From positions 1-64,000 of the forward strand of contig JAZDFQ010000109.1 of NCBI GenBank assembly GCA_043807765.1: a stretch of DNA of 64,000 nucleotides. The letters run 5' to 3'. Below are positions 26,872 to 36,017 of the stretch, piece by piece; the stretch's first letter is position 1; the number at the start of each line of letters is the position of its first letter. The position numbers were made by a program, and so were the translations under genes. The notes beneath the pieces were generated by a model, which ran no database searches, was not told the DNA's origin, and worked only from the letters and a program-made list of their open reading frames with translations. Source of the stretch: Stygiobacter sp043807765 (GTDB lineage: Bacteria; Bacteroidota; Ignavibacteria; Ignavibacteriales; Melioribacteraceae).

Positions 26872-26960
26872 ATTAGCGTTCCTTGCGCGTCCTTCGCGTC
26901 CTTGCGTGGAAAAGAGTAAATCTTTTACGCAAAGAACGCCAAGCTAACGCAAAGCCGCAA
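26872..26960. repeat. GCGTCC/GCAAAG intergenic inverted repeat
   Basis: Fills the 111-base gap between the ACP and MBOAT genes. The left half has GCGTTCCTTGCGCGTCC and CTTGCGTGG; the right half has TTTTACGCAAAGAACGCC and ACGCAAAGC, imperfectly complementary around a short AT centre. Same vocabulary as 10701-10763 and 53733-53776. It may shape transcript stability inside the operon. Confidence 0.65.
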
Positions 26961-26975
26961 AAATAAAACCATTCT

Positions 26976-28472
26976 ATGTTCAACATTAATCTGCAATACG
27001 TGTGGGATTTGCTAAAGTACAATCCCGCCGATCCGCTAATATTCAGCACAAGTTTGTTTCTCTTTTTGTTTTTGTTCTTCCTAGTCTTTTATAATCTGTT
27101 CGGCAAGAACAAAATGATCCGGCTTGGATTGCTAATTGTATTTTCTCTGTACTTCTATTATAAATCAGCCGGTTACTACGCGGGAATCCTTGTTGTATCT
27201 GCTATAGTAAATTTCTTCTTCGCAAAGTTTATGGCATCTACCGAAAAGCTTTCGTGGAAACGGGTTCATCTTATTATAGCAGTACTGCTTAATCTTGGAA
27301 TATTGGGTTACTTTAAATACACCAACTTTATTTACCAGATCATTTCCGAAATGAACAACGCTCAGTTCGAGCCGCTTTCAATCTTTCTTCCTATTGGAAT
27401 TTCTTTCTACACCTTTAAATCGCTCAATTATGTTTTTGATGTTTACCTAGAAAACATGGAGCCAACAACAAGTTTTCGAGACTTTTCCGTTTACGTTTTT
27501 TTCTTCCCAAATTTATTAATGGGACCAATAGACCGCGCTTCGGATTTTTTGCCGCAAGTTCAAAAAGAACTTTATCTCTCTAAGGAAGATTTAGGCAAAG
27601 CCACGCTGTTAATTATTGCAGGCTTGTTCAAAAAAGTTGTTATAGCGGATTACATAAGTCTGAATTTTGTTGACCGTATTTTTGATTTTCCACTTCGCTA
27701 CACCGGTGTTGAAAATCTTTTAGCAATCTACGGTTACGCATTGCAAATCTATTGCGATTTCTCCGGCTACACAGATATGGCCATTGGCGTTGCCCTCTTT
27801 CTCGGCTTCAAGCTGATGGACAATTTTAATTCGCCATTTAAAGCTAACAGCATAGCCGACTTTTGGCGCCGATGGCATATTTCCCTCAGCAAATGGCTGC
27901 TTGATTATCTTTTCAAACCGATGCAGTATAGCATGCGCTCGTTAAAAATTTGGGCTAACGTAATTGCTCTTTTTGTAACATTTGTTATTTGCGGACTTTG
28001 GCATGGCGGCGCGTGGAATTTTATTATATGGGGCGCATTGCATGGCTTCATGATGTCTTTCAGTTTACTAGTACAGAAGCCAAAACAAAAACTTTACAAG
28101 TTTCTGAAAATCAACGACTCAAAAATTTTACGTTTCGTGCAAACAGTAATCACCTTCCACTTGATTGCCGCTTCGTTTATTATTTTCCGTACAAACGACA
28201 TACAGGTAATTAAAGATATGTTTTCGCAAATGTTCACTTTCTTCCACGCGGAAGTGTTTTTTCAGTTTGCAGAGAAGCTACCCATTATTTTGGGATTGAT
28301 GTTAATCGGTTACATTTTGCATTTTATGCCGGTAAAAGTAGAAAACGGTTTCAGAAAGCTTATTGTTTCGCTCCCTTGGTTTGCTCAAGCAATATTGCTG
28401 GTTATTGTTATCTGGGTTGCGGCGCAATTTAAATCTGCAGACATAACACCGTTTATATACTTCCAGTTTTAA
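26976..28472 (+). CDS. MBOAT-family membrane acyltransferase (AlgI/DltB-like)
   Basis: 498 residues, about eleven hydrophobic helices. Family signatures: FLPIGISFYTFKSLNYVFDVY, split here as FLPIGISFYTF then SLNYVFDVY, IYCDFSGYTDMAIG, FWRRWHISLSKWL, and the invariant catalytic His region ICGLWHGGAWNFIIWG. AlgI, PatA and DltB use this fold to pass acyl groups across the inner membrane to a periplasmic acceptor. With a ligase and ACP just upstream, the donor is probably acyl-ACP, as for DltB, rather than acetyl-CoA. The polymer acceptor is not encoded in the window. Confidence 0.93.
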   Translation: MFNINLQYVWDLLKYNPADPLIFSTSLFLFLFLFFLVFYNLFGKNKMIRLGLLIVFSLYFYYKSAGYYAGILVVSAIVNFFFAKFMASTEKLSWKRVHLIIAVLLNLGILGYFKYTNFIYQIISEMNNAQFEPLSIFLPIGISFYTFKSLNYVFDVYLENMEPTTSFRDFSVYVFFFPNLLMGPIDRASDFLPQVQKELYLSKEDLGKATLLIIAGLFKKVVIADYISLNFVDRIFDFPLRYTGVENLLAIYGYALQIYCDFSGYTDMAIGVALFLGFKLMDNFNSPFKANSIADFWRRWHISLSKWLLDYLFKPMQYSMRSLKIWANVIALFVTFVICGLWHGGAWNFIIWGALHGFMMSFSLLVQKPKQKLYKFLKINDSKILRFVQTVITFHLIAASFIIFRTNDIQVIKDMFSQMFTFFHAEVFFQFAEKLPIILGLMLIGYILHFMPVKVENGFRKLIVSLPWFAQAILLVIVIWVAAQFKSADITPFIYFQF

Positions 28473-28489
28473 AAAAAATTGGAGATGTC

Positions 28490-29926
28490 GTGCTTAGCAA
28501 CTTTACACTACGTTTAGGCGGAATTGCCCTATGCTTTCTTTTATCTGTCAGTTGCGAAAGATCTGTATTTACCGGATATGAAGAGCCGGCAGAAATTGAG
28601 AATTGTAAAGTTTTTATTGCTAGTGATCCTACCAAAGCTTCAATATTCTTAAATGGAAAAAATACCGGTAAGTTAACCCCAGACACACTTACATGGCTAA
28701 GTTCTGGTGAAAATAAAATAACTCTTAAAACAGATTACTTCGACGACACTACAGCCACAGTTATTCTTTCAAAAAGTAATCTAGCCAATCTATACATTAA
28801 TTTTGAAGCCAACTCAAGAGCATTTGGAAAATTAAATTGTATTTCTTTTCCAACTGGTGCCGAAATATTCTTGGATGGAACGCCTACGAATAGTAAGACC
28901 CCATTTATTATCAAAAATGTACAACCCGGCTCTCATTATGTGAAGTTCAAATATCCCTATCATAGAGACGATAGTATTTCTGTGAAAGCATTAAGCTCAA
29001 CGATGGTAACAGCTTATTTAGATATTGAAGATACTTCCAAATGGGTAAGCTATAACATTAAAAATTCTCCTATTCTATCTAATACTGTCAACTCAATCGC
29101 CGTTGATCATAAAAACAATATTTGGATTGGAACCGACAAAGGTCTTAACAAAAAAAGTGGAAACAAATGGACAAACTTTACGACTACTAATTCAATATTA
29201 CAGGCCAACGCCATTAACCATGTAGCCATTGATAATAATGATGGGGTCTGGTTATCAACTGCAAAAGGAATTTATTTATTGAAAAATTCCGTCATAGCAG
29301 ATTATTCTTTAAATCTGGCAAACAAAAACATAAAAATGATAGTCTGCAGTAAGAAAGATACAATTTGGGCGGCCGCGACAGGTGTTGGTTTATGTAAATT
29401 CGTTGGTGACAAATGGGTTGTATATAGCACTTTAAATTCTGGCTTGAAAAATAATAATATAAGCTGCATGGTAGCTGACCCGTATGAGAACATTTGGATA
29501 GGCTACGCTCCTTATGGAATATCTTTTTTTAATCGGTTTCAATGGAGCTACCAAGAAGAACTTCGCGGAATATATTCTCTACTTATTGATGATAATGAAA
29601 AGGTATGGGCTGGAACAATTCTTTATCCAATGGGCTATGGTTATGTATTTTATCATAATGGCGAGAAGTGGGTTATGATAAATAAACGAGAATTAACGAT
29701 GTCCAACTTAACGCTGGCATTGTATAGCTCAAAAAGCAAAGTATTTACAGGTACCTTGAATGGTTTGGGAATTATAAACGAATATACAGATGTTAAATTT
29801 TTCGAGAAGGGAAACCTCTATTTAGATCCTCTTAGAGTTCAATCTCTAACAACAGACTCAAACGGAAATTTGTGGTTTGGCACACCATATCACGGCTGCG
29901 GAGTTTTGAAAAGGGAAAATCTGTAA
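28490..29926 (+). CDS. Lipoprotein with two PEGA domains and a Reg_prop-like propeller
   Basis: 478 residues. Type II signal ending LLSVSC (Cys about 22). Two PEGA-type domains follow: FIASDPTKASIFLNGKNTG (about 42-60) with its glycine-rich tail, and SFPTGAEIFLDGTPT (about 116-130). The remainder is a beta-propeller of repeats such as NNIWIGTDKGLNKKS, DGVWLSTAKGIYLL and GNLWFGTPYHG. No output domain. GTG start at 28490 with GGAGAT directly before it, 18 bases after the MBOAT gene. Probably a surface or periplasmic glycan- or peptidoglycan-associated accessory. The role is inferred only from domains and neighbours. Confidence 0.82.
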   Translation: MLSNFTLRLGGIALCFLLSVSCERSVFTGYEEPAEIENCKVFIASDPTKASIFLNGKNTGKLTPDTLTWLSSGENKITLKTDYFDDTTATVILSKSNLANLYINFEANSRAFGKLNCISFPTGAEIFLDGTPTNSKTPFIIKNVQPGSHYVKFKYPYHRDDSISVKALSSTMVTAYLDIEDTSKWVSYNIKNSPILSNTVNSIAVDHKNNIWIGTDKGLNKKSGNKWTNFTTTNSILQANAINHVAIDNNDGVWLSTAKGIYLLKNSVIADYSLNLANKNIKMIVCSKKDTIWAAATGVGLCKFVGDKWVVYSTLNSGLKNNNISCMVADPYENIWIGYAPYGISFFNRFQWSYQEELRGIYSLLIDDNEKVWAGTILYPMGYGYVFYHNGEKWVMINKRELTMSNLTLALYSSKSKVFTGTLNGLGIINEYTDVKFFEKGNLYLDPLRVQSLTTDSNGNLWFGTPYHGCGVLKRENL

Positions 29927-30171
29927 AGCTAATTTTTGTTCTTTATCTTTACTATTGATTTAAGTCTGCTGATAAAGGGGTTAATAGTATCGCAAAATTC
30001 GAAAAAGAATATTTTTAACAGTACGTTTTTCAAATGTAATTTCCTCCCAATATGAGCCATAATCCTTCATCTTTCTCAAAATTTACATAAATTAGGTGGC
30101 GGAAAGCCAAATAACGCAACATTTCAACGGCTTGATTTTTGCACGTATTGTTACTTAAATAAAACAAGAAT

Positions 30172-33072
30172 ATGCTCTCAAGAAAAATTTTTCTAATCAT
30201 CTTAGTTTTAATTGCTCCACTTCTTTTTGCGCAGCAAAAAGCAAACATTGCCGATGGACTTAAAAGAACCGCCCTTTCTCATATGGGCGCCGGCAGATAT
30301 GGTGAAGCAATTGATCAGCTAAACAAATTTATAACTGCACTTCCGCAAGAACCGGAAGGATATTATTTACGTGCTCAGTGCTTAGAGAAACGCCAGTCAT
30401 ACGAACCGGCAAGGCTAGATTACAGACGCGCAATAAGAATCCAAACCAACGCAACACAACGTGCAAAGTACGAACAAGATTTGCAGAAGATGCTTACAGT
30501 TTGGTATGCAATTCTTAACAAAAAAATTGAAGGCCACAGACGCGAAATAGCAATTGATCCAAACAAACCATACAACTATCTCGAAATCGGAAAATCTTAT
30601 AAGTGGATGGAAATTTGGGATAAAGCAGAACTATGGTATGATGAATATTTGATGCGAGATGATAATGCTTCTCCGGATGAAATTTTACGTTACACCGAAA
30701 TCTTAGCCAAAACCGGCAACCTTGTTAAAGGGGAAAAAATTCTTAAGAAGTACACCGACCGCTATCCGCAAGATTGGCGTTTATGGAGTCGCTATGGCTA
30801 CTTCACTTTATGGCTTGGCAAATATCAAATTGCAAAAAAAGCTTTCGAAACAGCTCTTTCTTACAAGCCATTCTTCAAAGAAGCTGAAGACGGATTAGAT
30901 ATTGTTAATAGTCAAGCATATCTAATACAAGAAGATAAACGCGCTTACGAAAAAGAATACCCAATTGATAGATTCTATAGACTTTTACGCAGAAAGCCAA
31001 ATGATATTGAGACGAGATTTAAACTAGTTGATGAGTTATTTAATGCTAATAGATTAGAAGAGGCTTATGAACAACTTAAGATTATAGGGGTTACTAAAAG
31101 TGAAGATGACCGATATAAAGAAAAATGGGATCTTGTTACAGCATATAGAGACAGTGTTTATCACGACAAACTGAACAAAGCAAAAGCAACACTGCTACAA
31201 AATGAATATGATAAAGAAGCTTTAAAGACGATTGCAAACTATTATGATTTTCTTCAGAATTATGATAGCGCTATGGTTATGCTGGATAAATATTTTGAAA
31301 AATATCCGGACGAACAAGATCAAGAATTACGTTTTCGATACGCTAAAATATCCGCATGGGGACGCGATTTTGATAAATCAATTAACATCACAGACAACTT
31401 GTTGGTTAGCTACCCTAACAATTTGGATTACCAACTTTTTAGAGCACAGGTATCCGTTTGGACAAATCGGGACGCAGATATAGCCGAGAAGTATCTTGAT
31501 AATGTTTTGCAAGCAAGGCCGAATGATTTGCAAGCGATTATTTCCAAAGCTTCCTTGATTCTGATCAAACAAGATTTTGAAGGTGCGCAATCACTTGCAG
31601 ATCAGGCTAAAGGGATTGATCCAAACAATGATGATGTTATAAAACTTCAATCTAATATTGATTGGCAGAAGATGCGCGCAGAGGAAGAAAAGCTCTATGC
31701 AATTCTAGAGCTTGGAAGACAGCGTGTTCAAGATGGCGATCCCGCCGGGGCAATTCAGTATTATGAAGAATACATGGGCAAAACCGACGCAAACGATTTG
31801 ATCAAAAAAGAATTTGGCGATGTATTATTTGCAGCTAAAGATTATAACCGTGCATTAGATACATATAATCAGCTTCTTACCGGCGCCGATAATTACGAAG
31901 CACAAATGCAGCGTGCAAAACTTTTTTATGCAATGGGAGATTCGGTAAGCGCAGTAAGTGAATTTAAACAGCTTGTTAAAAAAGATTCTGCCGATTTTGA
32001 AGCCAATTTATACTTGGCAGATTCGTATGCAAAGATGTCGGAAAGTGATTCTGCGCGAACAATATATAATACTCTTTTAGATACATGGCAGCTAGATTCA
32101 ACGCAGACACAAATGGTTAATATGCGGAAAGGCTGGCTTCCTGTAACTGGCATCCAGGCAATTTTTGAAACATTTCCAAACTATGTAGCCCTAGCCCCTT
32201 CAGTAATTTATTATGCTGATAACTTGAGTTTCAGAATGCTTGCGGCTGGTGCCCGACTTGATCTCGGTCTAACAAAGTTTCTTTCGTTCGGAGTCTCTTT
32301 TGGACGAACTCAATTAAAAGCTAATGCTGCAAGTTTGGACCAAGATATTATTGATACGATACCGAATTTTTATACCGACCAACGCTTTACAACTTTTAAA
32401 GGACATGTGTTTATTAAATTCTCCGAACAATTTAATATGGGTATAGGAGTAGGCAAAAGTAATTCGCAAGGATATTTTTCTCGCGACGAACAAGATGCGT
32501 TTTTCAAATTTGAGCGACGTGACACTGCAAGCGTGACACTTCAATATCAAAATTCGGATGCTTCACTAATTCTCTATTCCCCATATTTAATTAGCATTCG
32601 ACAAATGGCTCGCCTATATAAACTGCAAGGTTATTACCGGCACAGGGATGGAATGAAGATAGAAGGGAGTTTTCAATATCTTGGTGTTGATGATGGAAAC
32701 GAAGGAAATGATTTTTATTTAAGGCTGGGCAGATACTTCTATAAAGATTTAATTGTTGGTTATGAATATGCCTATGATAATTTCAAATGGAAATCACCCT
32801 ATTATTATTCGCCGAGAAATTTCGAATCGCACAGTATTTGGCTTGATAATGAACTTGATCGGAAACAAAACCTTCGTGTAACAATCGGTGGTAAACTTGG
32901 AATTATACCGCAGAACAGTTTAATTGTTCTGGAAGGACATTTCGAAGGCGAATACAAACCACTGCCAAACCTTCTTATATCCGGTCGAGTTGGAATTGGT
33001 AGTACTTCGCGCGATAATTCCAGTTACCGGTTTTTCTCAGGCCAGCTTTCAATCTACTGGACCGTATTCTAA
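30172..33072 (+). CDS. TPR protein with C-terminal outer-membrane beta-barrel (YaiO/PgaA-like architecture)
   Basis: 966 residues. Signal peptide (KIFLIILVLIAPLLFAQQ), then roughly 620 residues of tetratricopeptide-like helices (ALSHMGAGRYGEAIDQLNKF near the start, AGAIQYYEEYMGKT near 540). The last 310 residues are alternating beta strands ending SGQLSIYWTVF with a terminal aromatic, as expected for an outer-membrane barrel of the YaiO family. PgaA, PelB and BcsC have the same TPR-barrel plan and export polysaccharides. Its location after the acylation genes makes a similar export or assembly role plausible but unproven. The 245-base upstream gap may hold its own promoter. Confidence 0.82.
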   Translation: MLSRKIFLIILVLIAPLLFAQQKANIADGLKRTALSHMGAGRYGEAIDQLNKFITALPQEPEGYYLRAQCLEKRQSYEPARLDYRRAIRIQTNATQRAKYEQDLQKMLTVWYAILNKKIEGHRREIAIDPNKPYNYLEIGKSYKWMEIWDKAELWYDEYLMRDDNASPDEILRYTEILAKTGNLVKGEKILKKYTDRYPQDWRLWSRYGYFTLWLGKYQIAKKAFETALSYKPFFKEAEDGLDIVNSQAYLIQEDKRAYEKEYPIDRFYRLLRRKPNDIETRFKLVDELFNANRLEEAYEQLKIIGVTKSEDDRYKEKWDLVTAYRDSVYHDKLNKAKATLLQNEYDKEALKTIANYYDFLQNYDSAMVMLDKYFEKYPDEQDQELRFRYAKISAWGRDFDKSINITDNLLVSYPNNLDYQLFRAQVSVWTNRDADIAEKYLDNVLQARPNDLQAIISKASLILIKQDFEGAQSLADQAKGIDPNNDDVIKLQSNIDWQKMRAEEEKLYAILELGRQRVQDGDPAGAIQYYEEYMGKTDANDLIKKEFGDVLFAAKDYNRALDTYNQLLTGADNYEAQMQRAKLFYAMGDSVSAVSEFKQLVKKDSADFEANLYLADSYAKMSESDSARTIYNTLLDTWQLDSTQTQMVNMRKGWLPVTGIQAIFETFPNYVALAPSVIYYADNLSFRMLAAGARLDLGLTKFLSFGVSFGRTQLKANAASLDQDIIDTIPNFYTDQRFTTFKGHVFIKFSEQFNMGIGVGKSNSQGYFSRDEQDAFFKFERRDTASVTLQYQNSDASLILYSPYLISIRQMARLYKLQGYYRHRDGMKIEGSFQYLGVDDGNEGNDFYLRLGRYFYKDLIVGYEYAYDNFKWKSPYYYSPRNFESHSIWLDNELDRKQNLRVTIGGKLGIIPQNSLIVLEGHFEGEYKPLPNLLISGRVGIGSTSRDNSSYRFFSGQLSIYWTVF

Positions 33073-33127
33073 GAAGACGTAAATAATGTTTTTATGAGCC
33101 CCATGAGTATTAACACAATTTTATGGT

Positions 33128-33180
33128 GAGCTTGCCGAACCATGATATTATGGATTCAAGAATCACACTTCGGCAAGCTC
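33128..33180. repeat. Perfect 12-base inverted repeat in intergenic gap
   Basis: GAGCTTGCCGAA (33128-33139) and TTCGGCAAGCTC (33169-33180), 29 bases apart, between the TPR-barrel gene and the M23 peptidase. It belongs to the widespread GAGCTTGCCGAAG type of intergenic hairpin and may act as terminator or transcript stabiliser. Confidence 0.75.
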
Positions 33181-33238
33181 AGTGTTACATTAAAATGAAT
33201 TTTAAGAGGATTCTTTGTAACAATTTCCCGGAGTATTC

Positions 33239-34051
33239 TTGAAAAAACTTTTTCTTATTACCCTTTTGACTTTTTTTTCTGCTTACGCTCAGGAAATCAC
33301 TTTCTCCGGAGACGCTAGACCGGCTGGAATAATAATAGCTAAAGGGGAAAACATAACTTCCGCAACACTGAATAAGCAAAAGCTGCTAGTTGATAAAGAT
33401 GGAACATTTGTTTTTGGATTCGATTGTGATGCAAAAGGAAAATTTATTCTTCGTGTTAAACAAAAAAAGCAGAAAGAAAAAATCTTTACTTACACATTAG
33501 AGCAAAAAGAATATGAAAAACAGTCACTCTCTATACCAAGTAAATTTGTTACCCCGCCTAAAAGATTCCTAAAACAAATAAAGAATGAAACTGCTAAAAT
33601 GAAAAACGCCCGCGCTAAAATGACAGGTGTTAAAACTGCGTTTTATAAAGAGGGATTTGCCATTCCGGTTGATAGTGTTAGAATTACTGCTGTGTTTGGC
33701 GGTCAACGAATTCTGAATGGCCAGAAGAAAAAAGACCACAACGGTATTGATTTTGGCGGTAAAGAAGGTGATTCTGTTTATGCAATCACCGATGGAATTG
33801 TTCGTTTAGCCGGAGAAAAATATTACTACAACGGCAACTTCGTTTTGTTAGATCACGGACAAGGTTTAAGCAGCGTATATCTTCACCTTAGCAAGCTTCA
33901 CGTAAAAAACAATCAGCCAATAAGGAAAGGAGAATTGATTGGTGAAGTCGGCGCAACCGGAAGAGCGACCGGACCACATCTTCATTTAGGAATTCAATGG
34001 TACAAGAAAAGAATTGACCCGGCAAACATTTTGAATCTGGATTTAGAGTAG
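33239..34051 (+). CDS. M23 (LytM-type) peptidoglycan metallopeptidase
   Basis: 270 residues with a Sec signal (LFLITLLTFFSAYAQ). The catalytic domain lies in the C-terminal half: zinc ligands in DHNGIDFGG (His, Asp) and the HLHLG motif in TGPHLHLGIQ, with YLHLSKL between. Such enzymes cleave cross-links in peptidoglycan. TTG start at 33239 is chosen because GGAG sits six bases upstream and no ATG precedes the signal. All metal ligands are present, so it is likely active rather than a divisome regulator lacking catalysis. Its 3' end overlaps the convergent HAD gene by nine bases. Confidence 0.9.
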   Translation: MKKLFLITLLTFFSAYAQEITFSGDARPAGIIIAKGENITSATLNKQKLLVDKDGTFVFGFDCDAKGKFILRVKQKKQKEKIFTYTLEQKEYEKQSLSIPSKFVTPPKRFLKQIKNETAKMKNARAKMTGVKTAFYKEGFAIPVDSVRITAVFGGQRILNGQKKKDHNGIDFGGKEGDSVYAITDGIVRLAGEKYYYNGNFVLLDHGQGLSSVYLHLSKLHVKNNQPIRKGELIGEVGATGRATGPHLHLGIQWYKKRIDPANILNLDLE

Positions 34052-34675
34052 CTCACGGATTGAATCTAGCACTTTAACGCCAAGCGTTTCCAATCTTTTC
34101 TTATCGTAATGCCCGCTGGAAAGTAAAACGCAATCAGCGCCCATTTCGGTGGCAACCTCAAAATCATGCTCGGTATCACCAATCATTAACGTTTCTCCTT
34201 TCCCGTTGCCAAGCCTTTTAATAAGCCGCTGCCCAAGATGAAGCTTACTTGCTGCGTAAATGTTATCCAAGCCAACTATGTGTGTAAAATATCTTGTCAA
34301 TCCAAAGTGTTCTACCATTTCGTCAAGTGTGTGTTGACTGTAAGCGGATAGAATTGACTGCCCGATTCCCAAACTTTTTATTTTTTCCAGTACTTCTACA
34401 ATACCGGGATAAACGTTGCATTCAAATTTGCGCTGTTCGTATCCATCCATCCATTTTTTGCCAACTATTTCAAAAGACTCAGTCTCAAAATCGAAGCCGA
34501 GAGCCGCATAATAGTTTTTAACCGGAATTGTAAAGATGTTTTTATATTCATCTTTGGAAATTGTTTTAAGGTTTTGCTCCTTTAAGAGCCAGTTGATCAG
34601 TTCTACACACAAATCTACATCGTCTATAATTGTGCCGTTCCAATCCCAAATAATATGTTTATAGTTTTTAATCAT
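34043..34675 (-). CDS. HAD-family hydrolase (phosphoglycolate-phosphatase-like)
   Basis: About 210 residues. Motif I is IIWDWNGTIIDD with nucleophile Asp11; the usual second Asp is Asn13, a variant common in one branch of this family. Motif II Ser is in ILSAYSQ, and motif IV MIGDTEHDFEVA. The cap is helical (C1 type). It probably dephosphorylates a small metabolite. ATG at 34675 is preferred to the upstream TTG. Convergent with the M23 gene and overlapping its end by nine bases. No Shine-Dalgarno seen. Confidence 0.85.
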   Translation of the reverse strand: MIKNYKHIIWDWNGTIIDDVDLCVELINWLLKEQNLKTISKDEYKNIFTIPVKNYYAALGFDFETESFEIVGKKWMDGYEQRKFECNVYPGIVEVLEKIKSLGIGQSILSAYSQHTLDEMVEHFGLTRYFTHIVGLDNIYAASKLHLGQRLIKRLGNGKGETLMIGDTEHDFEVATEMGADCVLLSSGHYDKKRLETLGVKVLDSIRELL

Positions 34676-34844
34676 GGTGAGCAAATTTATTTGAAAAAAG
34701 CGGAAAAGAAAAATTTCAATTATGAAAACGTTTGTTCGTTCTTTTACAACAAATATTCACCTACCGCAACTGTTTTAGTCAACTCTAAAAAGAGATTCCC
34801 GATGATATAGTGGTAAATAAGTATAATATGAATAAGGAGGTGTT

Positions 34845-35870
34845 GTGAAAAAGTTGTTAGTTGTTTTCTTATTTATCATTAGCTCAACTGCTAATGCACA
34901 AGTAAAACCAGATTACTCACCTCAGCTTACGGGTTATGTTAGAGCATGGTACCAAGCTGATTATAGCACAAACTCACGTCAATATTTAGTAAAGCAAGCA
35001 CGCATAAGCATTGCCGGCTCTGTTAACGAATATGCCGGATATAAGTTTCTGGCAGATTTAGCTCGTTTAGGAAAGCTTACTTCAACTACCGCTACAGTTA
35101 ATAATACCAGCGTGGTTAAGAGTGTAACGGCAAGTTTCCCGGAAATTCTTCTTGATGCCGCTGCGGTAATTACACCTTTCAAAAATTTCGACATTGTAGC
35201 TGGACAGTTCAAAGTTCCTTTTAGCACAGACAATCTAAAATCCGATCAAAACCATGAGTTTGCGAACCGACCTTTACTTGGAAGTGTTTCTCCGAATGGG
35301 CGCGATATTGGTTTTACAATGAATTACAAATTTAAGGGAGCGGTTAACGCAGAGCTTGTTGCGGGATCATTTAACGGCGCTGGTCTTAATAAAGCAGAGA
35401 CTGATAAAACTATGGATTATGTTTTGAGAGCGGTTGTTTCTCCGGTCAAGGATTTGAATTTTGCCGCAAGTTACTATAATGGAAAAGTTCTCGGCGGCAA
35501 TCAAAATTTAGCTGGTTTTAGTGGTGAATATAAATACAACTCTTTGCTAGTTGGTGGCGAGTTTGCCAACAAAACTCTTTCTACACTTACCGGCGATGTA
35601 ACGGGAAATTCTTACGAAGTTTTTGCTACTTATAGTTTTGCAGCAAGTGATGGTTTCTTAAAAGAAATCATTCCGGCATTCCGTTACGAATCTTACGATC
35701 CGGACACAGATAAAAACAGCAACGAAGTTGGAAGAATAACTTTAGGTGTAACGTTCGAATTTGCCAAAATTACTTTTGCTCATTTCAGAATTAACTACGA
35801 AAAATTCGACTGCAAAGATGGGACAGCTAACCCGGATAAACTGATTTTAGAAATACAGACTAAATTCTAG
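34845..35870 (+). CDS. Outer-membrane porin, phosphate-selective porin O/P type
   Basis: 341 residues. Signal peptide LLVVFLFIISSTANAQ, then a beta-barrel with family landmarks: LTGYVRAWYQADY and QYLVKQARISIAG near the start, DIVAGQFKVPFSTDNL and LLGSVSPNGRDIGFTMNYKF in the middle, and a terminal strand ending LILEIQTKF with the C-terminal Phe. GTG start directly behind AAGGAGG. Despite the family name, selectivity in Bacteroidota is often unknown. Single gene with its own promoter region; the T-rich 34676-34844 gap includes TATAAT-like text near 34822. Confidence 0.82.
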   Translation: MKKLLVVFLFIISSTANAQVKPDYSPQLTGYVRAWYQADYSTNSRQYLVKQARISIAGSVNEYAGYKFLADLARLGKLTSTTATVNNTSVVKSVTASFPEILLDAAAVITPFKNFDIVAGQFKVPFSTDNLKSDQNHEFANRPLLGSVSPNGRDIGFTMNYKFKGAVNAELVAGSFNGAGLNKAETDKTMDYVLRAVVSPVKDLNFAASYYNGKVLGGNQNLAGFSGEYKYNSLLVGGEFANKTLSTLTGDVTGNSYEVFATYSFAASDGFLKEIIPAFRYESYDPDTDKNSNEVGRITLGVTFEFAKITFAHFRINYEKFDCKDGTANPDKLILEIQTKF

Positions 35871-35931
35871 CCCGTTTCCGTAAGTAAGAAAGGAAGGCTT
35901 CATTACTATTCACTATTATCAGATCAAAAGT

Positions 35932-35953
35932 AGGGCTTGCTAATGCAAGCTCT
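35932..35953 (+). terminator. Hairpin after the porin gene
   Basis: AGGGCTTGC-TAAT-GCAAGCTCT, nine pairs including one G-T, about 60 bases after the porin stop. No T-run follows, so it may terminate or protect the 3' end. Confidence 0.4.
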
Positions 35954-36017
35954 GTAAGTTAGTTTGCATATGTAATTCTTCCCTTTCCTCCTTTAACCTA
36001 TTTTAAGGAGGTGTAAA

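Noticed and set aside
23502..28472. A true dltABCD operon for D-alanylation
   Set aside because: The ligase has fatty-acyl-AMP-ligase motifs, and the organism type lacks teichoic acids. Only the design is shared.
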